51,682 bases of DNA. Origin: Sphingobacterium siyangense (lineage in GTDB: Bacteria; Bacteroidota; Bacteroidia; Sphingobacteriales; Sphingobacteriaceae). The notes under the pieces were generated by a model. It was not told the DNA's origin and ran no database searches. It saw nothing but the letters and a program-made list of their open reading frames with translations. Of this stretch, positions 8,758-16,803 are shown piece after piece. The stretch is taken from contig NZ_VLKR01000040.1 of assembly GCF_007830445.1 (NCBI RefSeq), positions 1-51,682 of the forward strand, in the 5' to 3' direction. Made by a program: the position numbers and the translations under genes. How positions within the stretch are numbered: position 1 is the stretch's first letter; each line of letters opens with the position of its first letter.

Positions 8758-9191
8758 GAACTTTGATTTTCAGTATAGATAGCGTATTATTCGGTTTAGA
8801 AAATACAAGAGGACCAATGGAAATGGTGCAATTTGCTAACCGCCTAACTTCACATGAGGGGATTCGGTGGTTCAATCGAATGGCTTGTATCGAATTCAAT
8901 GATCTAAATATTAATAAGGCACTTCCTGGTGGAGTGCATACTGATAACACACTTCTAATAGGACAGGAGAATGGTGTATATTTGGACCTTTACCTTTGTA
9001 TCAGAAACGGGCGAAATTGTTGTAGAATAGCCACAGCACATTTTCCTGATAGCGAAATATATATCCATGACGAATACCGACATACAATATTTTTGGAGAA
9101 ACTCACTGAGGACGAAATTAAAAGCCTTTTTAATTATGTACGTGGACATATAGAATTAATACATCTGAAGCCAGCCACTCGGGGATACTAA
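8754..9191 (+). CDS. Hypothetical protein (145 residues)
   Basis: This is a soluble protein with no signal peptide or TM helix. It starts MRTLIFSIDSVLFGLENTRG and has a Cys pair at NGRNCCRIATAHF. I do not recognise it. Its start overlaps the stop of the broken gene before it (ATGA), and a perfect 15-bp hairpin follows its stop, so it was the second gene of a two-gene unit. Such small paired proteins next to decayed genes are often immunity or toxin-antidote relics, but nothing here proves that. Confidence 0.6.
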   Translation: MRTLIFSIDSVLFGLENTRGPMEMVQFANRLTSHEGIRWFNRMACIEFNDLNINKALPGGVHTDNTLLIGQENGVYLDLYLCIRNGRNCCRIATAHFPDSEIYIHDEYRHTIFLEKLTEDEIKSLFNYVRGHIELIHLKPATRGY

Positions 9192-9198
9192 GCTTCTG

Positions 9199-9235
9199 TA
9201 ATATGTGAATGGCAAAAAAAGCCATTCACATATTA
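9199..9235. terminator. Perfect 15-bp terminator-like hairpin
   Basis: Arms 9199-9213 (taatatgtgaatggc) and 9221-9235 are perfectly complementary around a loop of seven A. It lies between a plus-strand gene end and the end of the minus-strand ATPase/nuclease island, so it can serve both. The bases after it are AT-rich without a pure U-run. Confidence 0.7.
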
Positions 9236-9376
9236 ATTAAAAACGTCCCTGTGTTTTCACACAGAGGCCTAGGTTATCATATCTTTATTTTGTTGCAAAT
9301 AGCAAAAATTAATTCAATCACTTTTCTTGTTGATAAAAGTAAACCCAAAATCGATAATAACCAAATTTTTGCCACT

Positions 9377-9904
9377 CTAAATTTCCTTCAGTTCCTCGAT
9401 ATTGGTATCATAATTTTTATCTTTCAAATATGCTATCCAACTGCCGAGCATTATAAATTCTTGATTTCCTGCAGAAAGTAAATCTTTAAAAAGTTGTTTG
9501 AACCTTTTGTCGAATTTACTACTTACGCTTTTGGAGGTCTTCTTTAAATCATTAAAATCTTGGGGAAGATCATAATCATCTAAACTAAGATTGCAATCTT
9601 CGACCGCAGCCAAAATAAATTTTTCTATTGCTGGAAAAATCTGCACTATATAGTGATGTCTTGTCTTGTGTTTATGTAATGTGAGTGTACCATATGAATG
9701 AACCTCATCAAATTCGTTTAAATAGTCCAGTTGCAGTTTGTCTTTATCAATGATGCCAACAGCAAAATCGTCAGTGAATTTCTCCTTCATCACTTTTGCT
9801 ACTGTACCACAACCTTTCTGATGGTTGAATCCCTTACCTGTGGGAACACGAGTCTCGATCAAATTTGTGTCGACAAAACATTCTTGTATAATATGTAAGT
9901 CCAT
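9377..9904 (-). CDS. TOPRIM-like partner of an AAA ATPase (module 1 effector)
   Basis: The start at 9902-9904 gives 175 residues and leaves one base after the ATPase stop codon. The N-terminus LHIIQECFVDTNLIETRV fits TOPRIM motif 1 (hydrophobic strand, Glu8, then Asp12), and FAVGIIDKDK (Asp53-x-Asp55) fits the DxD motif 2. A lone TOPRIM protein coded beside an ATPase is the layout of split OLD-type systems such as PARIS (AriA/AriB) and AbiL. The rest (HKHKTRHHYIVQIFPAIEKF) has many charged and His residues. The motif match is by eye, so the nuclease role is inferred. Its partner ATPase is frameshifted, so the module may be inactive. Confidence 0.6.
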   Translation of the reverse strand: MDLHIIQECFVDTNLIETRVPTGKGFNHQKGCGTVAKVMKEKFTDDFAVGIIDKDKLQLDYLNEFDEVHSYGTLTLHKHKTRHHYIVQIFPAIEKFILAAVEDCNLSLDDYDLPQDFNDLKKTSKSVSSKFDKRFKQLFKDLLSAGNQEFIMLGSWIAYLKDKNYDTNIEELKEI

Positions 9905-9905
9905 A

Positions 9906-10882
9906 CTAGATATAACTTTCGCTGTTTGTAAATAGATACACGCCATATTGGTAAACATCATGCAACTCCTTGTCAGATAATTGCCTTAGGTTAGTCTCAT
10001 GATTCTCATAATTCACCGTATAAACCGCCAGCTCTTCTCTAGCGTTCTCTAAAAAATCATTTAAAATAAATGGGCTATGGGTTGCTATAAAATACTGATT
10101 ATCTTTTTTGTGGATTATTTCTTGTGTTACATGAGAAATACAGGGAGGGAACGAATGAGCCTCCGGTTCTTCAAACAAAAGTACACAATCAGTATTCGTT
10201 ACTACGGCAGTTTTAAAAAAGATAATCCTCTTCAATGTATCAGCAATTGAGTTATATGGGACAAGAAAAATTTCATTTTGATTTTCCTCTGACTGCATTA
10301 TTCGTAATGTTTGGCTAGCTCTATCAAAAAACAAATTTAACCTATACTCAGCAAAAAGAGACGAAACTTCCTTTTTAAGCTTTTCGTCTTGTTCAATCAT
10401 ATTGAATATGTTCGTACCGAATGGTGGGACAAGATATCTCGCATAGGATTTTTTTTGAGGAATATTTTGTTGAAATGCATATTTCCGAATACTGGAAATA
10501 TAACTATCTCCGCGTTTGAATTTAACATTGAGTTTATCATCAACAGAGTAAATCCCTAAATCTGCAGGGGTTTCAATTTTTATTTGTAGCCCTGTAGTCT
10601 TTTCATATGAAAATTGTACAAACCCTAACTCGGTTTCTATTCTTGCTGGGGCGTGATAATTTCCATTGTAAAAAGCTCTGTCTCACTTTCCAATCTAATT
10701 AGTTGATCTAGCCCCTTAGATGTATTTTCTCTCAAAAAAGGAATAGTGAAACTTGATAGTGCCTCTAAAATGTTGGATTTATTCGTGCGATCAATGCCTA
10801 TAAGAAGGTTTATTCTTTTGAAACCGTCAATCTTAAAGTCCCTAAATCCACGAAAGTTTCTGATATATAAAGATTTAATCAT
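9906..10882 (-). pseudogene. OLD-like AAA ATPase, frameshifted (module 1)
   Basis: The gene starts MIKSLYIRNFRGFRDFKIDG. The ATP-binding loop reads GIDRTNKS (29-36), where the glycine before Lys-Ser is Asn. The frame stops at 10637-10639 after ...EIITPQQE. The next frame picks up at once as ARIETELGFVQFSYEKTTGL and runs through NIFNMIEQDEKLKKEV to Walker B LLFEEPEAHSFP and the switch His in FIATHSPFIL, ending at 9906. One missing base in a run of four C at the junction explains the break. Full length would be about 325 residues, usual for this class. It is either dead or a sequence error; the weak Walker A suggests real decay. Confidence 0.8.
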
Positions 10883-10947
10883 GGTATTTTTATGGTTATT
10901 CCACCAAAATACCATTTATTTTAACACTGCAATTAATTGAAATGCTA

Positions 10948-11394
10948 TCACACCACTTCTTCGTAATGGATCTGTTTTCTTTTAATCATTAATTTATGCT
11001 CTTTGAATATCTTTTGTTGAAGAGTTTTAAATTTTTGGTCGGCGGCTTTGGGTACAGCACTGGAGACAATGACGCCGATAAAGTCTTGCGTTCTTTTCTT
11101 TATTTTGCTGTTTAATATGTCGAAGGTACTTTTTATTTGTTCGACAGCATCGTCAAGTGATTGTCCTTTAAGTTCGACTAGATAAAATTTTTGATCTTCT
11201 TTTATTGCAAAGAAAAAGTCACATTTACGGATATTATTGTCTTTGAAAAGGCAATTATCGATGTGAATTTTACAGATGCTCTTCTTGCTTCGGTTGTTTA
11301 TTACAAATTTTTTGCCGTTTTCAAAAGCGACGGACGAATTACTATAACAATCCATGTCACCTCCTAATATAGCATATATATCCTTGCACGGCAT
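10948..11394 (-). CDS. PD-(D/E)XK-like nuclease, module 2 effector
   Basis: This 148-residue soluble protein starts one base after the stop of the ATPase gene, so the two are surely one transcript. The core reads RKCDFFFAI (Asp59), then KFYLVELKGQ (Glu74-Leu-Lys76), then AVEQIKSTF. This is the Asp...Glu-x-Lys pattern with a following Gln-containing helix found in restriction-type PD-(D/E)XK nucleases. The same pattern, with similar spacing and similar flanks, recurs in the module 3 partner, and both have a late K-x-F-x-T-(I/L)-Q segment. The likely role is cutting nucleic acid when the ATPase is triggered. Catalysis is inferred from motif only. Confidence 0.65.
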   Translation of the reverse strand: MPCKDIYAILGGDMDCYSNSSVAFENGKKFVINNRSKKSICKIHIDNCLFKDNNIRKCDFFFAIKEDQKFYLVELKGQSLDDAVEQIKSTFDILNSKIKKRTQDFIGVIVSSAVPKAADQKFKTLQQKIFKEHKLMIKRKQIHYEEVV

Positions 11395-11395
11395 A

Positions 11396-12421
11396 TTACG
11401 AATATCTTAGTGTTAACAGATTTTCAAACGTTTCACTTAGCTCCTCAGAAATATCATCTATATTGGATGGACCGATAGATTTCAATTCATTGTCTAATGT
11501 GGAGGTTGATTTACCATTGCTGAAGTAGTAACAAGCGACATTTTCAAAATCTAACCATAATGGGGATGGTACAATATTGTCGACATCATTTTTAAGTTCG
11601 GGCTTTTCGCGAACCACATTTCCTGCTTGTATCAAATTATCAATTGATGTAAGCAAATATGGGCTGTGCGTCGTTACGATCAGTTTATCCTTTGATTGTT
11701 TTATCCTTTCGATAATAAATTCTATCAGGTCTTTTTGGGAAGTGGGATATAAGTTAAGTTCGGGTTCTTCTATTACGAAAAGATCATCATCTTTCTTTTT
11801 TGAGTTGGTATTGTGCTGCACGACAAGGAGAAGTGGAACTATAGATTGAATGCCGCTTGATGCCTGCGATAGTTTTATCGTAGTCTGATCTGCTACCTGA
11901 ATATAGTCTGTCCCATCTTTCCATTGATATTTTGTTTTCAGAAAATCAATCGATAGTTCTTTGATATGGCTTCTTGCGCTTTCGAACTTGGCTCCAAATT
12001 CAATTAGCCATTTAGGCAAAGCGATATCGCTACTGATCAAGCTAAAAATAGATTGAGAAAAAGTCGCAAAAAATACCCTATCAGCAGGTATATAAATCGG
12101 GTTTAAACTTTTTATATCCTTTTCATTCAAGATATTTGAGGCGAATTGTCGATTCTCAATGGTATAAAAGTAATCGCCATTTTCATACTGAATTAAGGTA
12201 TCTTCGTTTATTGCAAAATCGATATTAAGGTGGCTGAGAGATTTTTTAAATGTTTCTAATCGATTGTTGGAATTGAAGAAAATTCCAGATTTAAGAATTG
12301 ATAATAGCTTTGCAACAGTACTTTTTCCACTGGGATTAGATCCGATATAGATGTTAATATCCTTGATTTCTATATCTATATTCGATAAAGGACCGAAACT
12401 TTTGACGATTAATCTTTCCAT
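11396..12421 (-). CDS. OLD-like AAA ATPase, module 2
   Basis: I chose the start at 12419-12421 (341 residues) because MERLIVKSFGPLSNIDIEIK aligns with the start of the module 3 ATPase; the frame extends 29 codons further without conservation. Walker A is GSNPSGKST (27-35). Then come NPIYIPADRVFF, the ABC-signature-like QASSGIQSIVPLLL, Walker B DLFVIEEPELNLYP and the switch VTTHSPYLLT. This is the AAA_15/AAA_21 SMC-like class seen in defence systems (OLD, Septu, PARIS, AbiL), but without a fused nuclease. The nuclease-like partner follows directly. It is intact and AT-rich like the rest of the island. Confidence 0.85.
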   Translation of the reverse strand: MERLIVKSFGPLSNIDIEIKDINIYIGSNPSGKSTVAKLLSILKSGIFFNSNNRLETFKKSLSHLNIDFAINEDTLIQYENGDYFYTIENRQFASNILNEKDIKSLNPIYIPADRVFFATFSQSIFSLISSDIALPKWLIEFGAKFESARSHIKELSIDFLKTKYQWKDGTDYIQVADQTTIKLSQASSGIQSIVPLLLVVQHNTNSKKKDDDLFVIEEPELNLYPTSQKDLIEFIIERIKQSKDKLIVTTHSPYLLTSIDNLIQAGNVVREKPELKNDVDNIVPSPLWLDFENVACYYFSNGKSTSTLDNELKSIGPSNIDDISEELSETFENLLTLRYS

Positions 12422-12505
12422 AGACCATAATTTTTCTATTTGAATTTCTTCACAACCTATATTTTCTGCTATACTCGATGGTTCGGTTCTACCAATACAT
12501 TGCCA

Positions 12506-12513
12506 CAAATATA
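12506..12513 (-). promoter_or_regulatory. Possible -7 box upstream of module 2
   Basis: The minus strand reads TATATTTG (TAnnTTTG) about 85 bases before the chosen start codon of the module 2 ATPase. No fitting -33 element is seen. The space from 12422 to 12769 between modules 2 and 3 has no other feature I can support. Confidence 0.3.
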
Positions 12514-12769
12514 ATACATCTTTCTGCTACTGCTTCCTCTGTATCTACCTCGAATTCGTGGCAATTAAAATCGGAGTTATTATTTTAGGGAATTATAATT
12601 TTTATAACGCTTACGATTAGAAAAAAGAGAAGTTATCTGCCCTATTAGGCCATATTAGTTGTTTAACACGGACAGCTAGCAATGAACTTATAAGGAATTA
12701 TCCTCTTATTTTGTAATCAGGAATATAGAGTGGTTACACTTTCTTTCGAAAAATTAATGTTTTATTGAA

Positions 12770-13261
12770 TTATATGTTGATCTCGCCCCCAATGCTTATT
12801 CTAACACGGTATGTGTCGAAAAAGCGTCTTTTAAGTTCAGTCTGGATAGTCTGAAAATGCTTTCTTTTTTTATTAACGACAAATGCTCTTTTATAGTTGT
12901 AAACAGAAAAATTATGATTTTGTTGGAAATGAACAATTGTGGATTCGAGCTGCTTTAAGCCATCGCTGGCCCAGCCACCCGTCAATTGGTTCTTTAATTC
13001 AACGAAGACAATATTTTGCTCGTAGTCAATCATACCATCACACCTAGAATCCATATCCCCGTTAGGATTAATGATGTCGATGCAATTATCTATTGCGGTA
13101 AAACAAACAGGTTTAGCTTCTGGATTGTTTACTGTCGCGATCCATTTATGTTGATCATCCATATCAACATATGCAACCATTCCATTTTGATCATCACAGA
13201 TACCAAATCGGTTATCTGTAATGGCTTCTTCTCTACAAGCTGCTTCAAAAAAATTAATCAT
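12770..13261 (-). CDS. PD-(D/E)XK-like nuclease, module 3 effector
   Basis: This 163-residue protein has a start codon that overlaps the ATPase stop by four bases (ATGA), a sign of translational coupling. The core reads SRCDGMIDYEQ (Asp75), then NIVFVELKNQ (Glu88-Leu-Lys90), then LKQLESTIVHF, the Asp...Glu-x-Lys nuclease signature. This matches the module 2 partner in motif, spacing and the later KHFQTIQTELKRRFF segment (KTLQQKIFKEH there). The N-terminal half (FFEAACREEAITDNRFGICD) is not shared. No membrane or export signal. A nuclease activity switched on by the ATPase is the likely role; it could instead be a sensor subunit with a dead nuclease fold. Confidence 0.65.
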   Translation of the reverse strand: MINFFEAACREEAITDNRFGICDDQNGMVAYVDMDDQHKWIATVNNPEAKPVCFTAIDNCIDIINPNGDMDSRCDGMIDYEQNIVFVELKNQLTGGWASDGLKQLESTIVHFQQNHNFSVYNYKRAFVVNKKRKHFQTIQTELKRRFFDTYRVRISIGGEINI

Positions 13262-14499
13262 ATTAACTCTTGTTCAATTTCCAAAAGGGAGTCAAATAAA
13301 TTGTTGCCCTTTTCCAAAAAGATATTTAAGTAATTTTGGTCGCTGGGTAATCCATCGTAATCTGGCAATTTAGCTATCGTGCCATCGTCTTCTAGCTGAT
13401 AGACTGTCACTACAGGTCCATCGATACTCGATTTTAAAGGTACAATTAAATTTAGGCGTTTTAAAAGCTCTTCTTTATCAACATTATTGCTTTTTATAAT
13501 TCTACTGTGCAAATGACCAGCTTGGATGCTTAGAGAGAGATAATTGATAATGTAAGGGCTGTGAGTTGTCAGAATTAGTCCATTCCCAGCATGCAAATTT
13601 GCATATTCCAGCAATGTGAAGAGCACGGACATCTGAGAAGAAGGAAAAAGATTTTGCTCGATTTCCTCAACGATATTTAGAAACGTGTCATTTCGATACT
13701 TTGACGAGAGCAATTTTAACGCCGCTTCCCTAAGTTCACTGGAAAGCTTATCATTACTTACGATCTTTGCTATTTCATCCTGTAGTTTTCGTTGGGTTTC
13801 GGTACTGACTTGACTTTTTGAAGTATCTCTTTCTTTCTCAATGGATGTCGCCAAGTTGTGTGATACAAGATATAGCGGCACGAAAGATTGAAATCCACTG
13901 GATGCCTCTGAAAGTCGAAGCCGATAAGAGTTTCCCACAATTCGAGGTATCTTATTGGCTTTGTCATATTCAAATTTAACATCTCCTATTGGGAGTTTTA
14001 TACTACCCGATAGTTGGCTTAGTGCCTTTTGCATTTCTTCCCAAAAAGTAGATAGCGATTTTGGGAGCCCTTTTAGCTTATCCGGATTTTCTACAGCGCT
14101 TAGAAAATTTCTTTCAGCGGGGACATACATTATTTTTGGTACTTTATAGTCCTTCGTGTTTTTTGCAAATAGGGTCAATTTTCCATCACGGAATTTCATG
14201 TCATAGACATCTCCAATAAAGTCTATCTCAGTTGCTGGGGTAAAATAGTTAGCAAGATTTTGATAGTTACAATATTCTTTTACAAACCGATTGTAGCTCG
14301 TTACATAGTTTTCCTTTATCTCTCCTCTATACAAAGTCTTTTCCAGCCAACTCAAAGTAGAGATAAGTTTGGAAATACTACTTTTACCTGAACCTTGATT
14401 TCCAATAAAAACAGTTATTTTGCTGATGTCAATAAAACCATCATTATCTTCGAAACCATTTTGAATTGGACCAAAGTTCTTAACTTTTATTTTGCTCAT
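13258..14499 (-). CDS. OLD-like AAA ATPase, module 3
   Basis: This has 413 residues. It starts MSKIKVKNFGPIQNGFEDND, with Walker A GNQGSGKS (33-40), KIMYVPAERNFLSAV, signature LSEASSGFQSFVPLYLV, a Walker B region LNIVEEIEQNLFP and switch LTTHSPYIINYL. The second acidic position of the usual EEPE is changed (EEIE), as in some SMC-like defence ATPases. An insertion of roughly 60 residues relative to the module 2 ATPase (KERDTSKSQVSTETQRKLQD onward) lies between signature and Walker B and is charged and helical. It has an XRE-like gene 12 nt upstream and the nuclease gene overlapping downstream, so this is the middle gene of a three-gene operon. Confidence 0.88.
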   Translation of the reverse strand: MSKIKVKNFGPIQNGFEDNDGFIDISKITVFIGNQGSGKSSISKLISTLSWLEKTLYRGEIKENYVTSYNRFVKEYCNYQNLANYFTPATEIDFIGDVYDMKFRDGKLTLFAKNTKDYKVPKIMYVPAERNFLSAVENPDKLKGLPKSLSTFWEEMQKALSQLSGSIKLPIGDVKFEYDKANKIPRIVGNSYRLRLSEASSGFQSFVPLYLVSHNLATSIEKERDTSKSQVSTETQRKLQDEIAKIVSNDKLSSELREAALKLLSSKYRNDTFLNIVEEIEQNLFPSSQMSVLFTLLEYANLHAGNGLILTTHSPYIINYLSLSIQAGHLHSRIIKSNNVDKEELLKRLNLIVPLKSSIDGPVVTVYQLEDDGTIAKLPDYDGLPSDQNYLNIFLEKGNNLFDSLLEIEQELI

Positions 14500-14511
14500 A
14501 ATTTCTACCCC

Positions 14512-14874
14512 TTAAATCGTGTTAGAAGAATCATCACTATTTTCCACGTTGGAGCTAGGTAACAAATCACTAATATTGTGCTTAGGACGTTCTTGCTCCA
14601 CTTGTGTGGTAATAAACTCCCAAATAATGTTTTTGTCAACTCCAGTAATATCTGATAACTTGAGGATATCTTCCACGGTGAATTTACTTGGATCTAAGAA
14701 TTTTGTCACAAATGAATCATGCCCCATATTGAGAGCTTTTTTTAACCCAGTTGAATACATATCTGATACATCCGTCATTTTCCGAAAAGATTTTGATTCA
14801 AATCTCGCCTTAATGGAGAGAAGAGTACTTTTCAATTTTTCTGGATTTATTTTATATGGAGTTGATTTTGCCAT
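14512..14874 (-). CDS. Small XRE-like HTH regulator of module 3
   Basis: This 120-residue protein has a central segment TGLKKALNMGHDSFVTKFLD then PSKFTVEDILKLSDITGVDK. It fits the Cro/C1 pattern in which a short HTH is followed by a helix and the phrase 'P-x-K-F-T-(hydrophobic)-x-x-(hydrophobic)-x-K-(hydrophobic)-(S/A)'. The tail is acidic and Ser/Asn-rich (SNVENSDDSSNTI), likely disordered. It is the first gene of the operon, with two tandem 21-bp repeats 54 bases before its start codon, so autorepression through those repeats is a natural model. It could also be a structural or sensor subunit of the ATPase complex. Confidence 0.6.
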   Translation of the reverse strand: MAKSTPYKINPEKLKSTLLSIKARFESKSFRKMTDVSDMYSTGLKKALNMGHDSFVTKFLDPSKFTVEDILKLSDITGVDKNIIWEFITTQVEQERPKHNISDLLPSSNVENSDDSSNTI

Positions 14875-14927
14875 TTTTAGTCCTATTACATCATAAATTT
14901 GCTAATCTAAATTGAGATACTTTGCAT

Positions 14928-14969
14928 AAAACTCTAAACCCAAATAGTAAAACTCTATATTCAAATATT
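14928..14969. repeat. Two tandem 21-bp direct repeats (candidate operator)
   Basis: Units 14928-14948 and 14949-14969 abut with no gap and agree in 17 of 21 positions. Both start aaaactcta and share the core caaata. Twenty-one bases is two helical turns, so two protein dimers would bind the same DNA face. They lie just upstream of the XRE-like regulator gene. Confidence 0.55.
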
Positions 14970-15031
14970 AATTTTTGATTTCAGTAAATTTATATTGGTT
15001 TTTATTTTATTTATATCTATTTTTGTGTATT

Positions 15032-15069
15032 ATATATATGATTTTAGACTATATATACATGATTTTAGA
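15032..15069. repeat. AT-rich direct repeat in a gene-free stretch (14970-15375)
   Basis: The segment atgattttaga occurs twice (within 15032-15048 and 15051-15069), each time preceded by a run of alternating TA. It lies in a very AT-rich 400-nt space between the divergent module 3 operon and the TlpA gene. A small hairpin with arms cctaagc/gcttagg (15283-15299) lies nearer the TlpA gene. I see no gene of normal length here; a 15-codon frame near 15110 is too short to support. Confidence 0.4.
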
Positions 15070-15375
15070 TCTAAATATTAACTCTTTTTAAATTGGATTT
15101 AGACGACTATGAACAAAAAGCAAACAATAAAAAACAAGATCAAGCCGGCCGAGTAGCTTTGCAACCAAAGTCATATAATGACTTGCCATAATCGTAAAGA
15201 GCGTGACGACCCTACTATATACCTTTGAAATAACCATTCAAACGCCCTTCGATTTTTTATTAACCTTATTATTTATTTGTGACCTAAGCTAGGCTTAGGA
15301 GCAAAGGCGATGCGTTTGTAAGTATCACAGGCAATTCTAATTCAGCAGGTCACAGCCCTATTAACACCTTTAAAA

Positions 15376-16794
15376 ATGACTCATTTTTACAAGGGTAGGA
15401 GTGAACTGCCTATTGGTACGCAATACTCCTGCCCAGAACAAACTAAATCGAACTGCTTAAAATTGTCAGTCCTCTTCTTGAGTATTGTAATGTTTTCTAT
15501 GTTTAGTTTATCAGCTCAGACGCCCCGCAAGGACAGCGGGGCCGATGGGCTTTCAATAAAACCTCTGAAGGTAGGGGATAGTATACCCCAATGGCTATGG
15601 AACCATCCAGTCGAGGCAGCCAATCATGCTACTGGTAAAACCACGATCTCCCTTCAAGAATATAGAACTAAAAAACTAATAATTCTTGATTTTTGGGCGA
15701 CATGGTGCACGGCATGTATTAAAGGCTTTCCAAAGATTCAAACACTAAATACTGAGTTTGTTAAGGACATCGTTATACTACCAGTTTCCGATGAAAGCGA
15801 CGAGCGGACGGACAAATTTTTTCAAGGGGTAGGACAAGAATACCGATACCTCACCTCGGTTATTAATGACACAATCCTCAACAGATCTTTTCCTCATCGC
15901 GGTATTCCATATTATGTTTGGATTAGAGATAACAAAGTCATTGCTACGACAGATGGTTTTGAAATCACCGACGAAAATATAAGGAAAGCCATCTCCTCGT
16001 CAGAAAGTCAGATCCAGTCAATAAAGAAAATCGATCGGAAAATCCGCCCACTCCTACAGTCGTCTTTAGTGGATTCAACCATGAATGTACAGGCGTATTC
16101 CATATTTATCAACGGATACATCCGCGGCATGTCAGCAGGCTCATTTGCTAGATATACTCCACAGGGAAAGGTGTACGGTCGCCAGTTCGCTAACTTGCCT
16201 TTAAAGGATATGTATTTCGGTATCGCAACCCATCTTTTCAAAGAAAAACAGCAGCATTTCTATAATAAACTTATGTTCACCGAATGTGCAGATCCTTCTC
16301 TTCTTGATGCGGATCCGACAGCTCCTTTGGAAAAGTACTCCCCGAAAACGTACAGCTACGAGTTGAATGTGCCATTCGATAGGACCGACTCACTCTATGA
16401 GTTTATGCTTGCAGATCTAAATCGTTATACAAACTTCGTGGCGACAATGGAGAAAAGAGATTTAAAATGTTTGGTTCTCAAAAAGTGTACTGAAAATGAG
16501 AAACTTAAAAGCAAGACTGTGGCCAGTGAGTCTTCGTTCAAAAATGCTGCGGTACGATTGCGAAAGGTGCCGCTTTCTTATCTACTTAATCACTTGAACG
16601 CATTAAAAACTTTTGAAGAATATTTTGTGGATGATTCTGGTATTGACTATTTAATAGATATTGATCTTGGCGACAAGTCGAGTATAAAAGCTCTAAATGA
16701 GGGGCTGCACCTGTACGGCCTGACGTTAGTCAATGAAATTAGACCAGTAGAAATCATGGTGATACGCGATAAACAAATGCCAACTAAACAATAA
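15376..16794 (+). CDS. TlpA-family thioredoxin-like protein with a C-terminal extension
   Basis: This 472-residue exported protein has a signal segment LKLSVLFLSIVMFSMFSLSA at about residues 28-47 and an unusually long polar leader before it. No better start codon is present. The thioredoxin domain has LIILDFWATWCTACIKGFPK with the redox pair Cys111-x-x-Cys114 and the cis-Pro region PHRGIPYYVW. Residues from about 210 to the end form a second domain, with a tail (YLIDIDLGDKSSIKALNEGL) like the DUF3738/STN-type modules common after TlpA in Bacteroidota. It stands 9 nt before susC, as such genes often do, and may keep surface proteins reduced or handle a metal or heme cargo. Confidence 0.88.
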   Translation: MTHFYKGRSELPIGTQYSCPEQTKSNCLKLSVLFLSIVMFSMFSLSAQTPRKDSGADGLSIKPLKVGDSIPQWLWNHPVEAANHATGKTTISLQEYRTKKLIILDFWATWCTACIKGFPKIQTLNTEFVKDIVILPVSDESDERTDKFFQGVGQEYRYLTSVINDTILNRSFPHRGIPYYVWIRDNKVIATTDGFEITDENIRKAISSSESQIQSIKKIDRKIRPLLQSSLVDSTMNVQAYSIFINGYIRGMSAGSFARYTPQGKVYGRQFANLPLKDMYFGIATHLFKEKQQHFYNKLMFTECADPSLLDADPTAPLEKYSPKTYSYELNVPFDRTDSLYEFMLADLNRYTNFVATMEKRDLKCLVLKKCTENEKLKSKTVASESSFKNAAVRLRKVPLSYLLNHLNALKTFEEYFVDDSGIDYLIDIDLGDKSSIKALNEGLHLYGLTLVNEIRPVEIMVIRDKQMPTKQ

Positions 16795-16803
16795 CCTAGA
16801 AAA

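Noticed and set aside
12422..12508. Longer N-terminus (29 codons) for the module 2 ATPase
   Set aside because: The chosen start aligns with the module 3 ATPase; the extension has no conserved content and reaches into the -7-like box.
13016..13333. Plus-strand frame opposite the module 3 nuclease/ATPase junction
   Set aside because: It is the mirror of two well-supported minus-strand genes and has no recognisable domain.
14928..15069. Repeats considered as a CRISPR remnant
   Set aside because: Only two units, abutting with no spacers, and no cas genes in the window.
15110..15157. 15-codon frame (MNKKQTIKNKIKPAE) as a leader peptide
   Set aside because: Too short and too simple in composition, with no terminator/attenuator structure linking it to the TlpA gene.
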